Assembly: GCA_902470695.1 (NCBI GenBank)
Contig: CABRHH010000001.1
Coordinates: forward strand, 1 to 64,000
Reading direction: 5' to 3'
DNA: 64,000 nucleotides
From: an uncultured Collinsella sp.
Lineage (GTDB): Bacteria > Actinomycetota > Coriobacteriia > Coriobacteriales > Coriobacteriaceae
Made by a program: the position numbers and the translations under genes. The notes beneath the pieces are model-generated. The model had not been told where the DNA came from, made no database searches, and saw nothing but the letters and a program-made list of their open reading frames with translations. How positions within the stretch are numbered: position 1 is the stretch's first letter; every line of letters begins with the position of its first letter. Positions 32,369 to 41,018 of this stretch are shown one piece after another.

Positions 32369-32389
32369 ATCTCACGCCGCCATTACGAT
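32369..32389 (+). promoter_or_regulatory. Conserved phage element, copy before terminase
   Basis: The 21 bases from ATCTCACG to TTACGAT match 18 of 21 bases of a second copy at 51490-51510 before the lysis genes; ATCTCACG also occurs at 37042-37049 before the scaffold gene. All three follow a terminator and precede an operon, so this is a likely late-promoter or activator site with TACGAT as possible -10. Confidence 0.5.
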
Positions 32390-32412
32390 TCCCCGCGAAG
32401 AAGGAGGGAATC

Positions 32413-32856
32413 ATGGCCGAGAACATCGAGATGCCGCAGGAAGTGGCTAGCGACCCCGTGCAAGCCGCCATCTGGGAGCAGCTGACCGCGAGGCGCACGT
32501 TCGCGCAGGAGGATGCGCCGACGCTGGCGCTGCTCTGCTACTGGCACGCCGTTGCGAACCAGGCACGTGAGGCCATGGCCCTCGGTAACAACGAGATCGA
32601 AATACTCGACGCCACCGCATACAAGCCGATCAGGGGCAAGGGCGGCAAGCGGCTCAAGATGATGCGCAAGAATCCGGCGCTGACCGTTCTGAAGGAAGCC
32701 AGCACCGAAATCAGGGCGCTGTCAGACCAGCTCGGCCTGTCCAAGTCGGCCCGCAACGTCACGGTGCAGCAGGCGCGACCCGCGAGCGCCCACGGCAAGC
32801 TGCTCACGCTCATGTTCGACGACCGCGAGACGCGTGCCAAGGCGGCAGGCGCGTGA
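32413..32856 (+). CDS. Terminase small subunit, P27-like
   Basis: 147 residues. Helical throughout, with LKMMRKNPALTVLKEASTEI and ALSDQLGLSKSARNVTVQQA near the C-terminus, a pattern of P27-type small terminases that bind the packaging site and pass DNA to the large subunit. AGAAGGAGGG precedes the ATG. It is followed directly by the large subunit. Confidence 0.82.
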   Translation: MAENIEMPQEVASDPVQAAIWEQLTARRTFAQEDAPTLALLCYWHAVANQAREAMALGNNEIEILDATAYKPIRGKGGKRLKMMRKNPALTVLKEASTEIRALSDQLGLSKSARNVTVQQARPASAHGKLLTLMFDDRETRAKAAGA

Positions 32857-34277
32857 TGCAGGCGAGGCAGACCCCGACATACGAGGCGAACATCCCAGAA
32901 AGGCTCGACGGAGACGGCCCCATGGCGGCAGAACTGGCATCCGCGTACTTCGGCGACCCGCTGCCGTGGCAGCCACACCTGCTCGATGCCATGCTCGCCC
33001 GCGACGGACGCGACAAGTACCTGCTGCGCTCGATCGGCATATCCATCCCGCGACAAAACGGCAAGAGCTGGGACGTTCGCGCCCGCTGCTTCCACGGCGC
33101 CCTCAACGGCGAGAAGATCCTGTACACATGCCAGCACGGCGACACCTCAGACCAGATGTTCCAGGAGCTTTCAAGGCCATTCGAGGACGAGGACGAGCCT
33201 GAGCTTAACGACCTGCTGCTCGCCGTGCGCAAGACCAACGGCCAGCAGGCCATCAAACTCAAGAACGGCGGTCTTATCCGCTTCACCACGCGCACCGACT
33301 CGCTGGCGCGAGGCAAGACCTACGATGTGCTTATCTACGACGAGGCGCAGGAGCTTACTGACAAGCAGCAGGCGGCTTCGCTGCCCGCCATATCGGCAGG
33401 GTCGAAGCACAACCCGCAGACGATCTACCTGGGCACGCCGCCAGCCCCCGACAACGTGGGCACGGTGTTCCGCGACCTCCACGAGGACGTTCACAACGGC
33501 AGGTCCGAGATGGGATGGATCGAGTGGGGCGCTACGGAGATCGGCGACGTGCACGACGAGTCGCGATGGTTCGAGTACAACCCGTCTCTCGGCACGATCC
33601 TCGACATAGAGGCCGTACGCGGCGAGTCCGAGCAGATGCAGCCCGACGTCTTCGCGCGTGAGCGCCTTGGCTGGTGGAGTCCAATCGGAGGAGCCGACTC
33701 ATACGCGCTTTCGAGCGCCAAGTGGAAGGCGTGCGAGGTGGCGGGGCCGATGCAGGGAGGCAAGCTCGCGTTCGGCGTGAAGTTCTCGCCCGACGGGTCG
33801 CGCGTTGCCGTGTCCTGGGCGAAGGCGGAGCGCGGTGCCGGCTCCTACGTCGAGCTTTACGACCTCATGGGCGCTGAGGGCGGCACTGTCGGCATATCCG
33901 ACATGCTGCTGCGCAACCGCGAGGAGATCGCGTGCGTCTGCATCGACGGAAAGAGCGGAGCGGACGCGCTGAAGCAGCGGCTTCTTGACGGCAGGATGCC
34001 GAAGTCGGCGATTGTCATGGGCAGCACCGCAATCGTTCAGGCTGCTGCGACGATGCTGGCCGACGAGGTTAATGCCGGGACGACGAGCCACATCGAGTCG
34101 CCCGCGTTGGACGATTCCGCAACGAAGTCGATCAAGCGCGACGTAGGGCGCGACGGCTGGGGCTTCGGTGACGGCCCCGACTCTTCATCAGCGCCGATCG
34201 AGAGCGCATCGCTGGCCCTATGGGCGGCGAGGACAACCAATAGAGACCCGAGACGTAAACAGGAGGCAAGCTTCTGA
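32856..34277 (+). CDS. Terminase large subunit
   Basis: 473 residues. Packaging ATPase and nuclease. The ATPase part has Walker A-like SIPRQNGKS (near 63) and Walker B VLIYDEAQ (near 160), with a coupling motif in IYLGTPPAPDN. The nuclease half contains GVKFSPDGSRVAVS and CIDGKSGADAL with metal-binding Asp residues. Start at ATG 32856 or the GTG one codon earlier; both overlap the small-subunit gene. One base is shared with the portal gene. Confidence 0.93.
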   Translation: MQARQTPTYEANIPERLDGDGPMAAELASAYFGDPLPWQPHLLDAMLARDGRDKYLLRSIGISIPRQNGKSWDVRARCFHGALNGEKILYTCQHGDTSDQMFQELSRPFEDEDEPELNDLLLAVRKTNGQQAIKLKNGGLIRFTTRTDSLARGKTYDVLIYDEAQELTDKQQAASLPAISAGSKHNPQTIYLGTPPAPDNVGTVFRDLHEDVHNGRSEMGWIEWGATEIGDVHDESRWFEYNPSLGTILDIEAVRGESEQMQPDVFARERLGWWSPIGGADSYALSSAKWKACEVAGPMQGGKLAFGVKFSPDGSRVAVSWAKAERGAGSYVELYDLMGAEGGTVGISDMLLRNREEIACVCIDGKSGADALKQRLLDGRMPKSAIVMGSTAIVQAAATMLADEVNAGTTSHIESPALDDSATKSIKRDVGRDGWGFGDGPDSSSAPIESASLALWAARTTNRDPRRKQEASF

Positions 34278-35704
34278 TGGCAGCAGTGAACATGGAACTG
34301 GCCGGACAGGTCGCGGCGGCGGAAGGCCTGCGACACGAGGACAAGGCGCTCGTGCGCGAGCTTATGGACACGTGGCGCACCCACCGATCCCGCAACATGT
34401 TGCGGGAGGACTATTACCTCGGACACATCGGCGTCAAAGACCTGGGCATCGCCATGCCGAAAGCCCTCGCCAAGAAGATCAACCCGCGCGTTGATTGGCC
34501 CAAGAAAGCGGTGCACGCCCTGGCAGATCGCTCGGTGTTCAACGGCTTCACTGCCGACGACGAGGCCGTTACCATGCAGCTGCGCGACATATGCGCCGAC
34601 AACCAGCTCGAAGCGCTCTACCGCAAGAACCTTATCGGTGAGCTGAAGCACTGCTGCGGCTTCTGGACTGTCACGGACGGCGGCGGCAAGCCCATCATCT
34701 CAGCGTACCCGGCAACCGCAGCGGCGGCGATCTGGGACGACGCGCAGAAGCGCATCAAGGCCGGTCTCGTTGTGGCCGAGTCGAAGAAGATGCCAGGCGA
34801 CACCGAGCGCGTGCCGACCGTCGTGCACCTGCTCACGGAGGACGCGCTGGTGGTGCTTACGCGCGGCAGCGGCCACTGGGTGGCCGACCACATGGAGCAC
34901 GGCATGGGTCGCTGTCTCATGGAGCCCATGCCATACGATGCCACGCTCGAGCGACCGTTCGGCTCCTCGCGCATCAGTCGTTCGGTCATGAGCATCACAG
35001 ACGACGCCATACGCCAACGTGCCCGCATGGAGGTGGCGTCTGAGTCCGCGACGCTGCCGCAGACTTGGCTGCTCGGCACCTACAAGAAGATGATCAACGG
35101 GCAGAACAAGTACGACGCGTCGATGGGCGCGGTCAACGAGATCACCAAAGACATTGACGGAGACTCGCCGACCGTGTGGCAGTCGGCCCAGTTGCAGATG
35201 GCGCCGCTCACCGAGTACCTGCGCCAGCTAGCATGCCAAATGTCGGCGGTCACCAACGTTCCGGTGTCTTTCTTCGGCGTGAGCAACGACAACCCATCCT
35301 CTTCGGATGCCATCGCCGCATCGCTCGAACCGCTCGTGATCGATGCGAAGAACCTCAACCGCGAGAATGGCAACGCTTTGCGCAACGTTGCCTACATGGC
35401 GCTCGCTGTGGCGAACGGCACGGACTACGAGACCGAGCGCGATGCCGGCTACAACCTCAACCCGCGCTTCATGTCCCCGGCCTACCCGTCGATCGTGAGC
35501 CTGTCCGACGCCGCGCTTAAGCAGGTGCAGGGCCTGCCGAAGCTCGCCAACTCCGACGTGATGCTCGAAATGCTCGACTACACAGACGAGCAGATCCAGC
35601 GTATCAACAGCGACAACAAGAAGGCGCAGGCGAGCGCCGCCGTGGCCTCGCTGTTCGAGCCGAAGGAGGGCGAGGATGGCGGAGATACCTCGCAGCCTGC
35701 TTAA
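34277..35704 (+). CDS. Portal protein, SPP1 gp6-like
   Basis: 475 residues. Forms the dodecameric ring at the head vertex through which DNA passes. Typical blocks are LREDYYLGHIG near the start, NPRVDWPKKAVHALADRSVF, and the C-terminal FGVSNDNPSSSDAIAAS, characteristic of siphovirus portals. The end is Glu/Gly-rich. It overlaps the MuF-like gene by 29 bases. Confidence 0.92.
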   Translation: MAAVNMELAGQVAAAEGLRHEDKALVRELMDTWRTHRSRNMLREDYYLGHIGVKDLGIAMPKALAKKINPRVDWPKKAVHALADRSVFNGFTADDEAVTMQLRDICADNQLEALYRKNLIGELKHCCGFWTVTDGGGKPIISAYPATAAAAIWDDAQKRIKAGLVVAESKKMPGDTERVPTVVHLLTEDALVVLTRGSGHWVADHMEHGMGRCLMEPMPYDATLERPFGSSRISRSVMSITDDAIRQRARMEVASESATLPQTWLLGTYKKMINGQNKYDASMGAVNEITKDIDGDSPTVWQSAQLQMAPLTEYLRQLACQMSAVTNVPVSFFGVSNDNPSSSDAIAASLEPLVIDAKNLNRENGNALRNVAYMALAVANGTDYETERDAGYNLNPRFMSPAYPSIVSLSDAALKQVQGLPKLANSDVMLEMLDYTDEQIQRINSDNKKAQASAAVASLFEPKEGEDGGDTSQPA

Positions 35705-36929
35705 CGAGCTTACGGACGAAATCAACGCGCTATCGGGAATGGCGCAGCGCCAAGCCAGCGACGCGCTCACCCGCTTGGTGGCCGACTGGGAGGCGAGCGG
35801 GAACGGCGACATAGCGGCGCTGCGAGAGGCGGCCTACGAGGTGATCGAGACGGCTTGCGGCTACTATGCAGACACCGTTGCGGCTGGCCGCGCCGCCGAG
35901 TTCTATGACGCCGTGCGCAAGGCGCAGGACGCGCCCGGGAAGTACGCCGCCGTCGCCGAGTCGCTGCGCGACCCCCAGGCGACGTACGGCTCGGTGAAGG
36001 CGTTCATGGTTAGCGTGGTGAAGCAGGAAGCCACCGACCTATTCGTGGCCGCGTGCGTTCGTCGCCTCGATGCAGAGATTCGCAAGGCCGCGAACATGTG
36101 CGTGGCGCACAACGCCTCCAAAGACCCGGCGAAGCCGAGGTACGCACGCGTGCCGTCTGGCGAGACGTGCGGCTTCTGCCTCATGCTCTCCTCGTTCGGC
36201 TTCAACTACAAGACGAAGGAGGCTGCGAGCCACTCACACCCCAAGTGCGACTGCCGCGTCGTGCCGAGCTTCGGCAAGGGGCCGAAGGTCAAGGGATACG
36301 ACCCAGACGGTATGTATGACAGGTTCAACGAGTGCATGGACGCGCTCGGCGGGCGCAACGGCATACGCTCAGATTGGGATGCCTTGCCCGATGCCGAGCG
36401 CGAGGCGTACATCAAGGAGCATGGCGGAAAAGCCAGCAAGGCGTTCGACAAGTACGTGAACAAGCGCATGGTCGAGGAGATCGAGACCAGAGACCCGAAA
36501 TGGTACGCAACTGGCACGGAACCAAAAATCGGATTTGTCAGCAAAGGGGTGGAGAAGCGGGCGACCAAAGCGGAAATAGGAACAGCTAAGAGGCTGGCGC
36601 ATCACGGCGTTGCCCCGACGTTCATCCAAGATTACAGATGGGTTCAGGAAGATGGGAGAAAGCGCAAAGTCGGGCTTCCAGACCTGAAAAACGGAATCGA
36701 AATCAAGACAATCGGAACGTCTGGAAACGCATGGGGCGCAATGAAGAACTACCTTGACAGCACGGCTGGAAAGGAGGGCGTCAAGTGCATGGTCGTTGAC
36801 AACTCCGTATCCGAGCGAATAGACGACAATGCACTAATATCAGCGGCAAAGGATCTCGCGCCCAAGTACCCAAAGGTCGCGCATGTGCGCCTGCTGCTGA
36901 AGGATGGCAGGTACATAGCTGTCAAATAA
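35676..36929 (+). CDS. MuF-like minor capsid protein with C-terminal nuclease-like toxin domain
   Basis: 417 residues. The first 200 are a minor head protein: helical start, then RVPSGETCGFCLMLSS and HSHPKCDCRVVPSFG, the Cys/His pattern of MuF/VG15-like proteins. From about residue 285 a different domain follows: AKRLAHHGVAPTFIQDY, VGLPDLKNGIEIKTIG (a PD-(D/E)xK-like Asp ... Glu-X-Lys) and VRLLLKDGRYIAVK. It resembles C-terminal nuclease domains of contact-dependent and other polymorphic toxins. Its DNA is clearly less G+C-rich than the rest of the gene, suggesting domain exchange. No neighbouring immunity gene is seen. Confidence 0.82.
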   Translation: MAEIPRSLLNELTDEINALSGMAQRQASDALTRLVADWEASGNGDIAALREAAYEVIETACGYYADTVAAGRAAEFYDAVRKAQDAPGKYAAVAESLRDPQATYGSVKAFMVSVVKQEATDLFVAACVRRLDAEIRKAANMCVAHNASKDPAKPRYARVPSGETCGFCLMLSSFGFNYKTKEAASHSHPKCDCRVVPSFGKGPKVKGYDPDGMYDRFNECMDALGGRNGIRSDWDALPDAEREAYIKEHGGKASKAFDKYVNKRMVEEIETRDPKWYATGTEPKIGFVSKGVEKRATKAEIGTAKRLAHHGVAPTFIQDYRWVQEDGRKRKVGLPDLKNGIEIKTIGTSGNAWGAMKNYLDSTAGKEGVKCMVVDNSVSERIDDNALISAAKDLAPKYPKVAHVRLLLKDGRYIAVK

Positions 36930-36931
36930 AA

Positions 36932-36977
36932 AGGAACGGCACCGAAAACCTCAAAAGTAGAGGGCAGCATGCCGTTC
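36932..36977. repeat. Nine-base inverted repeat just after the toxin domain
   Basis: GGAACGGCA (near 36932) and TGCCGTTCC (near 36969-36977) flank about 28 A-rich bases. There is no T run. It may be a transcript-end hairpin or a boundary of the exchangeable toxin cassette. Confidence 0.4.
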
Positions 36978-37008
36978 CATCAACAGATTATACCAGTGCA
37001 AATAGGCA

Positions 37009-37034
37009 AGGGCCACCTACGGGTGGCCCTTTTC
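37009..37034 (+). terminator. Terminator before the scaffold-capsid genes
   Basis: GGGCCACC pairs with GGTGGCCC across a short loop and is followed by TTTTC. It ends the packaging/portal/MuF transcript. The ATCTCACG element at 37042-37049 comes right after and probably restarts transcription for the capsid genes. Confidence 0.75.
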
Positions 37035-37041
37035 ATGTCGA

Positions 37042-37049
37042 ATCTCACG
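37042..37049 (+). promoter_or_regulatory. Third ATCTCACG element, before the scaffold gene
   Basis: Only the first eight bases and a weaker TCATAAGA tail are shared with the copies at 32369 and 51490. Position after a terminator and before an operon is the same in all three. Confidence 0.35.
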
Positions 37050-37153
37050 CTCATAAGAAACTGTCGCGGACGGGCCGCACGGCCCAACTAACGAACCGTT
37101 GAGCAGCCGCACGGCAGCTCAGGCGTGCCGCACGGCACGGGAAAGGACGCGAC

Positions 37154-37630
37154 ATGGCAGAGGCGAACGAACCCACACAAACACCAGGAGCAGAAGGCGG
37201 AGATGGCGCCAACCAGGAGCCGCCCGTCGACTACAAGGCGCTGTACGAGGCCGAGAAGAAGCACTCGCGCGAGTGGGAGAAGAAGGCAAAGGCCAACAGA
37301 ACCGCAGCGGCGGCGCTTGAGGAGGCCAACAACGCGAACAAGACAGCCGAAGACCAGATCGCCGACCTCAAGAAGAGGCTCGACGACAAGGAGAAGGAAG
37401 AGAAGCGGTCGAAGATCGCGGCCAAGGTCGCGCAGGAGAAGGGCGTGCCGGCGAGCCTGATCGTCGGCGACGACGAGGAAAGCATGTCCAAGTGGGCAGA
37501 CGACATGCTCGCCGCGTTCAAGAAGCCGCCCGCGCCCAAGGTCGAGAAGCCGGGAAGCTTCCCGAAGCCGGGCGACGGCGACAAATCGGAGCTGCGCGAC
37601 TTCACGCGCCAGCTCCTCGGTAACAACTAG
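37154..37630 (+). CDS. Phage scaffolding protein
   Basis: 158 residues. Charged coiled coil (about 27-88: EKKHSREWEKKAKANRTAAA, DLKKRLDDKEKEEKRSKIAA) followed by a short folded end (DDEESMSKWADDMLAAF) matches DUF4355-like scaffolds, which guide capsid assembly and leave before DNA filling. GGAAAGGA precedes the ATG; the major capsid gene follows within 20 bases. Confidence 0.88.
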   Translation: MAEANEPTQTPGAEGGDGANQEPPVDYKALYEAEKKHSREWEKKAKANRTAAAALEEANNANKTAEDQIADLKKRLDDKEKEEKRSKIAAKVAQEKGVPASLIVGDDEESMSKWADDMLAAFKKPPAPKVEKPGSFPKPGDGDKSELRDFTRQLLGNN

Positions 37631-37649
37631 AGACAAGTAAGGAGCCGAA

Positions 37650-38528
37650 ATGGCTAACGACACCAGCAAGGTCAAGCTCCCGCACAAGGTAGTGACCTCC
37701 ATCATCAACAAGGCGAAGGACACCTCCACCATCGCGGCGCTGTCCCCCAGCACCCCGCAGACGTTCTCCGACACCACCTACATCGTATTCAACCCGACAA
37801 CTGAGGCTGAGGTAGTTGCGGAGGGCACGAAGAAGAGCGGTTCCGAGGTCTCCACCACGCCGATCGTCGCAAAGCGCGTGAAGGTGGTCACGACCACACG
37901 CGTCTCCGACGAGCTGCGCTGGGCCGACGAGGACAATCAGCTTGAGATCGTGACCAACATCATCGCCGACCAGACCGCCGCGATCGGTCGAGCGCTCGAC
38001 TACGTGGTCTACCACGCCGTGTCCCCCAAGACGGGCACCGCGCTCGATGGCTACACCGCGCTCACCGCAGGGGCCAACGCCGTAACCGCCTCGGCATCCG
38101 CGGTCGACGACATCGACGCGCTGGCCGATGCGCTTATCGACTACGACATCAACGGCTTCGCGCTCTCCCGCAAGTTCGCCGCAGACCTCCGCAAGCTGCG
38201 CATTCCCGCCACCGGCCAGCGCCTCTACCCGGAGATCCCGCTGTCCCTCAACGTCGGCAACATCGACGGCATCCCCGCCGCGACCTCCGGCACCGTCAAC
38301 GGTCGCCGCTGCAAGACCGACCCGAAGGTGGCGGGCATCATGGGCGACTTCTCCACCATCAAGTGGGGCATGGTGCGCAACATGACCTCCGAGATTATCG
38401 AGTACGGCGACCCCGACAACACCGGTCAGGACCTGAAGGGATACAACCAGGTCGCGTACCGCACCGAGGCAGTCCTTGCCTACGCGGTTCTCGACCCCAA
38501 GGCCTTCGCCATCCTGAAGACGGCCTAG
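37650..38528 (+). CDS. Major capsid protein
   Basis: 292 residues, HK97-fold type by size, order and sequence pattern: SPSTPQTFSDTTYIVFNPTT, AEVVAEGTKKSGSEVSTTPI, VAKRVKVVTTTRVSDELRWA, and the C-terminal YNQVAYRTEAVLAYAVLDPK. No N-terminal delta domain is present, consistent with a separate scaffold gene. It builds the icosahedral shell. Confidence 0.92.
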   Translation: MANDTSKVKLPHKVVTSIINKAKDTSTIAALSPSTPQTFSDTTYIVFNPTTEAEVVAEGTKKSGSEVSTTPIVAKRVKVVTTTRVSDELRWADEDNQLEIVTNIIADQTAAIGRALDYVVYHAVSPKTGTALDGYTALTAGANAVTASASAVDDIDALADALIDYDINGFALSRKFAADLRKLRIPATGQRLYPEIPLSLNVGNIDGIPAATSGTVNGRRCKTDPKVAGIMGDFSTIKWGMVRNMTSEIIEYGDPDNTGQDLKGYNQVAYRTEAVLAYAVLDPKAFAILKTA

Positions 38529-38540
38529 GGGGCGGTAACC

Positions 38541-38822
38541 ATGGCGAACCTTGTGCAGAAGTTCATCGTCGAGGACGCATCCAAGGCATCCCCGATCCTC
38601 CCGCAGCACGTCTGCTTCGTGACCGCCGACGGCGAGCCTGTCGGCATCTCCAAACAGGCCGCAAACCCTGGTGCGAACCCGACCATCGCCAAGGTGGTCA
38701 AGTGCCTCGTCGACGCTGGCGTGATGGCCGCGACCTCCGAGGCGTCCGAGCAGAAGGCCGGCGAGAATGCCGCGAAGCCGGTTGACTCCGGCAAGGCCGA
38801 AGAGCCTGCCAGCGAGGAGTAG
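38541..38822 (+). CDS. Small head-associated protein
   Basis: 93 residues with a beta-rich start (LVQKFIVEDASKASPILPQH, VCFVTADGEPVGISK) and an acidic Ala/Glu tail. Genes of this kind follow the major capsid gene in many siphoviruses and may encode a head fibre or decoration protein; I cannot choose between these. Confidence 0.65.
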   Translation: MANLVQKFIVEDASKASPILPQHVCFVTADGEPVGISKQAANPGANPTIAKVVKCLVDAGVMAATSEASEQKAGENAAKPVDSGKAEEPASEE

Positions 38823-38826
38823 GCGC

Positions 38827-39225
38827 ATGGAGCCGCTAGCGACCATCGAAGACTACAGGGCGAGGTACGGCGACCCGACCGACGAGGCACGCGCCGCGAC
38901 CCTGCTCTCAGACGCGTCAGACCTGCTCATGAGCGCCTACGAATCAAACGTGGGCGACTACGAGCGCGGCAAGGTAGCCGCCTTCGACCGATCTGCCGCA
39001 GCGGTGTGCTGCCTCGTGGTCAACAGGGTCTTGTCTGCGCCAGCAGCTCTGGCGGGTGCCATGCAGTACAGCCAGGGCGCAGGCGGCTACACGGCCAGCG
39101 TGTCGTACGGGTCTGCCCTCGGCGAAATGTACCTGGGAAAGACGGAGCTGAAGCGCCTCGGGCTGCTCGACCAGCGCATCGGGGCGCTCCAACCGGTTGG
39201 GAGTGATGCCGAATGGGACTCATAA
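38827..39225 (+). CDS. Head-tail connector protein
   Basis: 132 residues. LATIEDYRARYGDPTDEARA, followed by a four-helix pattern, fits the gp6/gp15-like adaptor family that docks under the portal. ATG at 38827 directly follows the capsid-associated gene. Overlaps the next gene by 13 bases. Confidence 0.82.
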   Translation: MEPLATIEDYRARYGDPTDEARAATLLSDASDLLMSAYESNVGDYERGKVAAFDRSAAAVCCLVVNRVLSAPAALAGAMQYSQGAGGYTASVSYGSALGEMYLGKTELKRLGLLDQRIGALQPVGSDAEWDS

Positions 39226-39551
39226 GCACCGAATCGGTGACGGTCACAACACCAGTGGTCGACTTCGATTCGCTCGGCGAGCCTATCGAGCGCGGCAGCG
39301 TGAACACCGCCATAGAGGGCGTGGTCGTGTGCCCGGGGGCCACGTCGGAACTCGACGCATCGCGCCCCGATGGCACTGAGGTCGCCTACACGCTGTGTTT
39401 CCCCAAGAGTTTCACCGCATCGCTCAAGGGGTGCCGCGTGAACGTTCGAGGCACCGAGTACCGCGTCATAGGTGACCCGCAGCGCTACGACCCGGAAAAC
39501 ACCCCAGGCGATTGGAACCTCACCGTGGAAGTGGGGCGCACCGATGGCTAA
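39213..39551 (+). CDS. Head closure protein
   Basis: 112 residues, beta-rich (VTVTTPVVDFDSLGEPIERG, YTLCFPKSFTASLKGCRVNV, VRGTEYRVIGDPQRYDPENT). Position and sequence style fit the SPP1 gp16-like stopper that seals the head after packaging. Overlaps both neighbours. Confidence 0.7.
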   Translation: MGLISTESVTVTTPVVDFDSLGEPIERGSVNTAIEGVVVCPGATSELDASRPDGTEVAYTLCFPKSFTASLKGCRVNVRGTEYRVIGDPQRYDPENTPGDWNLTVEVGRTDG

Positions 39552-39834
39552 GTGCAAGGTGAAGTTCGAGTGGAAGGGCTGGAAGCGCGGCGGCTATGCC
39601 GAGGTTATGAACTCAGGCGCGGTGCAAACGCTTCTTAAGAAGAAGGCAGACGCCGCAGCGGCATCGTGCAACTCGTCCTTCTCCCGGCACCCCGGCGAGG
39701 GTGCCGGCTACATAGTCCGCAAGTTCAAGGGCAAGCTCGCAAACGGCTTCGTGGTTACCACGGCGACTCCGCACGCCCATGCGAGCGAGCGCAAGCACAA
39801 CCGCCTCAGATCCATGTTCGGAGGCGGTGAGTGA
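39544..39834 (+). CDS. HK97 gp10-like tail-joining protein
   Basis: 96 residues. Pattern VMNSGAVQTLLKKKADAAAA ... PHAHASERKHNRLRSMFGGG, with the C-terminal Ala-His-Ala block, is typical of gp10-like head-tail joining proteins in siphoviruses. Confidence 0.78.
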   Translation: MAKCKVKFEWKGWKRGGYAEVMNSGAVQTLLKKKADAAAASCNSSFSRHPGEGAGYIVRKFKGKLANGFVVTTATPHAHASERKHNRLRSMFGGGE

Positions 39835-40175
39835 TGGACGTGGAGCGCATGGTGGCGCAGCGGCTCATGGACGAGACCGGCATCAAGGCCGTGCTCGACG
39901 TACCAGCCGACAGGCCCAGCGAGTTCGTATCGGTGTCGCAGACCGGATCTAGCCGCAGCGGCTGCATCAACCGTGTGCAGCTCGTGGCGCAGTCATGGGC
40001 GAAGACCCGCAGACGCGCCGCAGAGATCGCCGAAGCCGTGGAGCACGCAGTGCCGAGCCTCATGGACGAGGAGTGCGTGTTCGAGGCCACGTGCGAAGGC
40101 ACGTACCGCTGGAACGACCCAGACAGCCGCCAGCGCCGATACCAGACCAACGTAAACGTAACCATTTGCGAATAG
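39834..40175 (+). CDS. Tail terminator / tail completion protein
   Basis: 113 residues from ATG 39834 (a GTG one codon earlier is possible). VERMVAQRLMDETGIKAVLD and RRAAEIAEAVEHAVPSLM are typical of the family that caps the tail tube at its head end. Position between the gp10-like protein and the tail tube gene supports this. Confidence 0.75.
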   Translation: MDVERMVAQRLMDETGIKAVLDVPADRPSEFVSVSQTGSSRSGCINRVQLVAQSWAKTRRRAAEIAEAVEHAVPSLMDEECVFEATCEGTYRWNDPDSRQRRYQTNVNVTICE

Positions 40176-40183
40176 GAGCCGAC

Positions 40184-40759
40184 ATGGCACTTTTCAAGAA
40201 AAACGAGACCAAGAACGTCTCGTCCACCAAGGGCGTGAAGGGCGGATACATCTTCGTGGCTCCGGCCGGCACCACCCTCCCCACAGACATCAAGACCAAT
40301 CTCGCCGAAGCCTTCCTCAATCTCGGCTTCATCTCCGAGGACGGCTACACCGAGTCCGAGGAGACCGACGCCAACGAGCTGAAGGATATGAACGGCGACC
40401 TCATGGACTCCGCCACGACCTCGCGCGTGGAGTCCGCGAAGCTCACGCTCGCAGAGATCAAGGCACAGACCCTCAAGGTCATGTACGGCGCCGACAACGT
40501 GACCGACCTCGACGGCGTTATCACCGTAGAGCACAACGGCAACAAGGACGAGGCGTGGTCGATCGTGCTCGAACTCGTGCTCAAGAACGGTCGCCGCTGG
40601 CGCAAGGTCGTGCCAGCCGCCAAGTCCTCTGAGCTCGACGATATCAAGCTCGCCGTGAGCGAGATTGCCGGGCGCCAGATCACGTTCAAATACCTGGTCG
40701 ATAGCAACGGCAACACCTGCTACGACTACATCGAGTCAACCGAGACCAACAACGCCTAG
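40184..40759 (+). CDS. Major tail (tube) protein
   Basis: 191 residues. Beta-rich sequence with KGGYIFVAPAGTTLPTDIKT near the start and repeated charged beta strands, as in long-tailed phage tube proteins that stack as hexamers around the tape measure. TAGGAGCC precedes the ATG. Confidence 0.88.
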   Translation: MALFKKNETKNVSSTKGVKGGYIFVAPAGTTLPTDIKTNLAEAFLNLGFISEDGYTESEETDANELKDMNGDLMDSATTSRVESAKLTLAEIKAQTLKVMYGADNVTDLDGVITVEHNGNKDEAWSIVLELVLKNGRRWRKVVPAAKSSELDDIKLAVSEIAGRQITFKYLVDSNGNTCYDYIESTETNNA

Positions 40760-40769
40760 GGGGAAGAGA

Positions 40770-41018
40770 ATGACCGAGATCACCTTTACCGTCGACGGCG
40801 TTGACGGCGAGTTCGCCGCAAACCTCGACGAGCTGAAGTCTTACAAAACCGTGAAGCAATTCGCCCGAAGCGAAACCGACCCGGCGGGGATGATGGACGC
40901 CATGGAGCGCATCTTCATGGGTCGAGACGAGGAGTATATCGAAGCCCTCGGCGGAACGTCATACGACATGCGCCGCCTGTGCGACGCGGCCTTCGAGGCG
41001 GCAAAGACAAAAAACTAA
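40770..41018 (+). CDS. Tail assembly chaperone, short form (gpG-like)
   Basis: 82 residues. Acidic beta/helical protein (ITFTVDGVDGEFAANLDELK, TVKQFARSETDPAGMMDAME) that ends KTKN at a TAA. The last sense codons form a -1 slippery site, so a fraction of ribosomes would read on into the next frame. In siphoviruses the short and long chaperone forms in set ratio fold and measure the tape measure protein. Confidence 0.88.
   Translation: MTEITFTVDGVDGEFAANLDELKSYKTVKQFARSETDPAGMMDAMERIFMGRDEEYIEALGGTSYDMRRLCDAAFEAAKTKN
41009..41015 (+). promoter_or_regulatory. Programmed -1 frameshift heptamer A AAA AAC
   Basis: In the zero frame the codons are ACA AAA AAC followed by TAA (41016-41018). A AAA AAC is a standard slippery heptamer. 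After a -1 slip the ribosome reads CTA ATA GGC and continues to 41413, joining the chaperone to its long-form extension. Confidence 0.85.
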
